Assembly (NCBI GenBank): GCA_946222285.1
Contig: CAMIIP010000003.1
Location: 62,001-126,000 of the forward strand
Origin: an uncultured Rothia sp.
GTDB lineage: Bacteria; Actinomycetota; Actinomycetes; Actinomycetales; Micrococcaceae
DNA length: 64,000 nt
Direction of reading: 5' to 3'
Made by a program: the position numbers and the translations under genes
The notes under the pieces: model-generated
Seen by the model: only the letters and a program-made list of their open reading frames with translations
The model's database searches: none
Told to the model about the DNA's origin: nothing
In this document: positions 63,516 through 64,000 of the stretch, piece after piece
Layout of the letters: each line of letters opens with the position of its first letter
How positions within the stretch are numbered: the stretch's first letter is position 1

Positions 63516-64000
63516 TGTCTTCGTCTTCTGTGAGTCCTATCCTGAAAGAGTACGGTGTTTTCGAGGCATCGGGTGTCGATGCTACGGTAGCTGCCCACTA
63601 CGGTGAGCCGCTCAAAGAACAACGTCGGCTGGTACTCGGTGCCGAAAAATTTGTAGCTACCGATTACTCTCATCTAGATATTGTTACGGTGTCAGGCTCT
63701 GATCGTCATTCGTGGATGACGACTCTTTCCTCCCAAATCATGGACGGGATGAAAGCAGGTGATTCCAGAGAGCTCATGCTACTTTCTATGCAGGGGCGCA
63801 TTGAATTTGCTCCGGCTGCGCTTGAAGACGGTGAGAAACTCTGGTTAATCGCTGAAGCGGGGCAGGGGCAAGCGTTAACCGAGTTCTTGATTTCGATGAA
63901 ATTTATGCTTGATGTAGAGATCGAGAATGTTTCCAACGACTATAGCGTCTTCGTATCTTTTCAAGATCCGCGCGTCTCTGCCAAAGCTCCGGAGCTCTTG
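63515..64000 (+). CDS. YgfZ/GcvT-like folate-binding protein, 5' part
   Basis: The first 162 codons are visible and the frame runs off the right edge. The sequence (ATDYSHLDIVTVSGSDRHSW and LLSMQGRIEFA) matches the N-terminal barrel of YgfZ-type tRNA-modifying or Fe-S assembly proteins. The diagnostic K-x-GC-x-x-GQE motif would lie outside the window. Pairing with the nitrobindin gene is common in actinobacteria. Confidence 0.82.
   Translation, partial: MSSSSVSPILKEYGVFEASGVDATVAAHYGEPLKEQRRLVLGAEKFVATDYSHLDIVTVSGSDRHSWMTTLSSQIMDGMKAGDSRELMLLSMQGRIEFAPAALEDGEKLWLIAEAGQGQALTEFLISMKFMLDVEIENVSNDYSVFVSFQDPRVSAKAPELL

Noticed and set aside
1..64000. Prophage, insertion sequence, CRISPR array or toxin-antitoxin locus
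   Set aside because: No transposase, integrase, phage structural gene, regular direct-repeat array or recognisable toxin was found in any frame.

Overview
The window reads as chromosomal DNA of a Gram-positive actinobacterium, most likely a member of the Micrococcaceae close to Rothia. This is inferred from gene content and not from a database match: mycothiol synthase next to an orphan GlnR-like regulator, the mini-protein bS22, a full menaquinone route with a polyprenyl diphosphate synthase, a System II cytochrome c biogenesis set, a DUF4229 protein, and MaoC dehydratases beside murB. Base composition looks close to half G+C by eye, which is low for the family. I saw no insertion sequence, prophage, rRNA or CRISPR array.

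Layout. 1-4.6 kb: end of an AcuC-like deacetylase, two HTH regulators with long disordered tails, bS22, a glutaredoxin-like protein and a histidine phosphatase. 4.7-9.5 kb: ResA-CcdA-ResB-CcsB cytochrome c maturation operon plus an unknown membrane protein. 9.5-25 kb: menaquinone region, with menA, menE, menB on the minus strand and menC, menD, menG and a polyprenyl diphosphate synthase gene on the plus strand, interspersed with putP, gluQ, an EamA exporter, an MBL hydrolase and a PAP2 phosphatase. Two small paralogous ORFs sit between menC and menD. 25-36 kb: rarD, a divergent DUF6882 / SseB-type pair, a Fur-family regulator, a hairpin-rich gene-free region that may encode an RNA, an ECF sigma factor fused to an anti-sigma-like zinc motif and membrane segments, htpX, a YajQ protein, tRNA-Tyr and thioredoxin. 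36-41 kb: a DUF2079 protein, a DEAD-box helicase with a long leader, and a Thr-Met-Thr tRNA cluster.

41-49 kb is the most distinctive region. A SorC-type regulator is divergent from a six-gene operon (phosphotriesterase-like hydrolase, ulaD, ulaE, ulaF, PfkB kinase, MFS transporter). It looks like a PTS-independent version of the L-ascorbate / 3-keto-L-gulonate pathway ending in D-xylulose 5-phosphate. ulaE is frameshifted here. An Nramp transporter gene follows, also frameshifted.

49-64 kb is conserved actinobacterial backbone: MaoC pair, MFS, murB, asd, folA, thyA, a MutT1-type Nudix hydrolase, ppk1, mshD, a GlnR-like regulator, a nitrobindin-like protein and the start of a YgfZ-type protein.

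Three genes are broken by frameshifts (an AlkA-type glycosylase with two, ulaE, and Nramp). Two of the breaks lie in the only seven-base G/C runs I noticed. They could be real pseudogenes, slippage-variable genes, or homopolymer sequencing errors; raw reads would decide.
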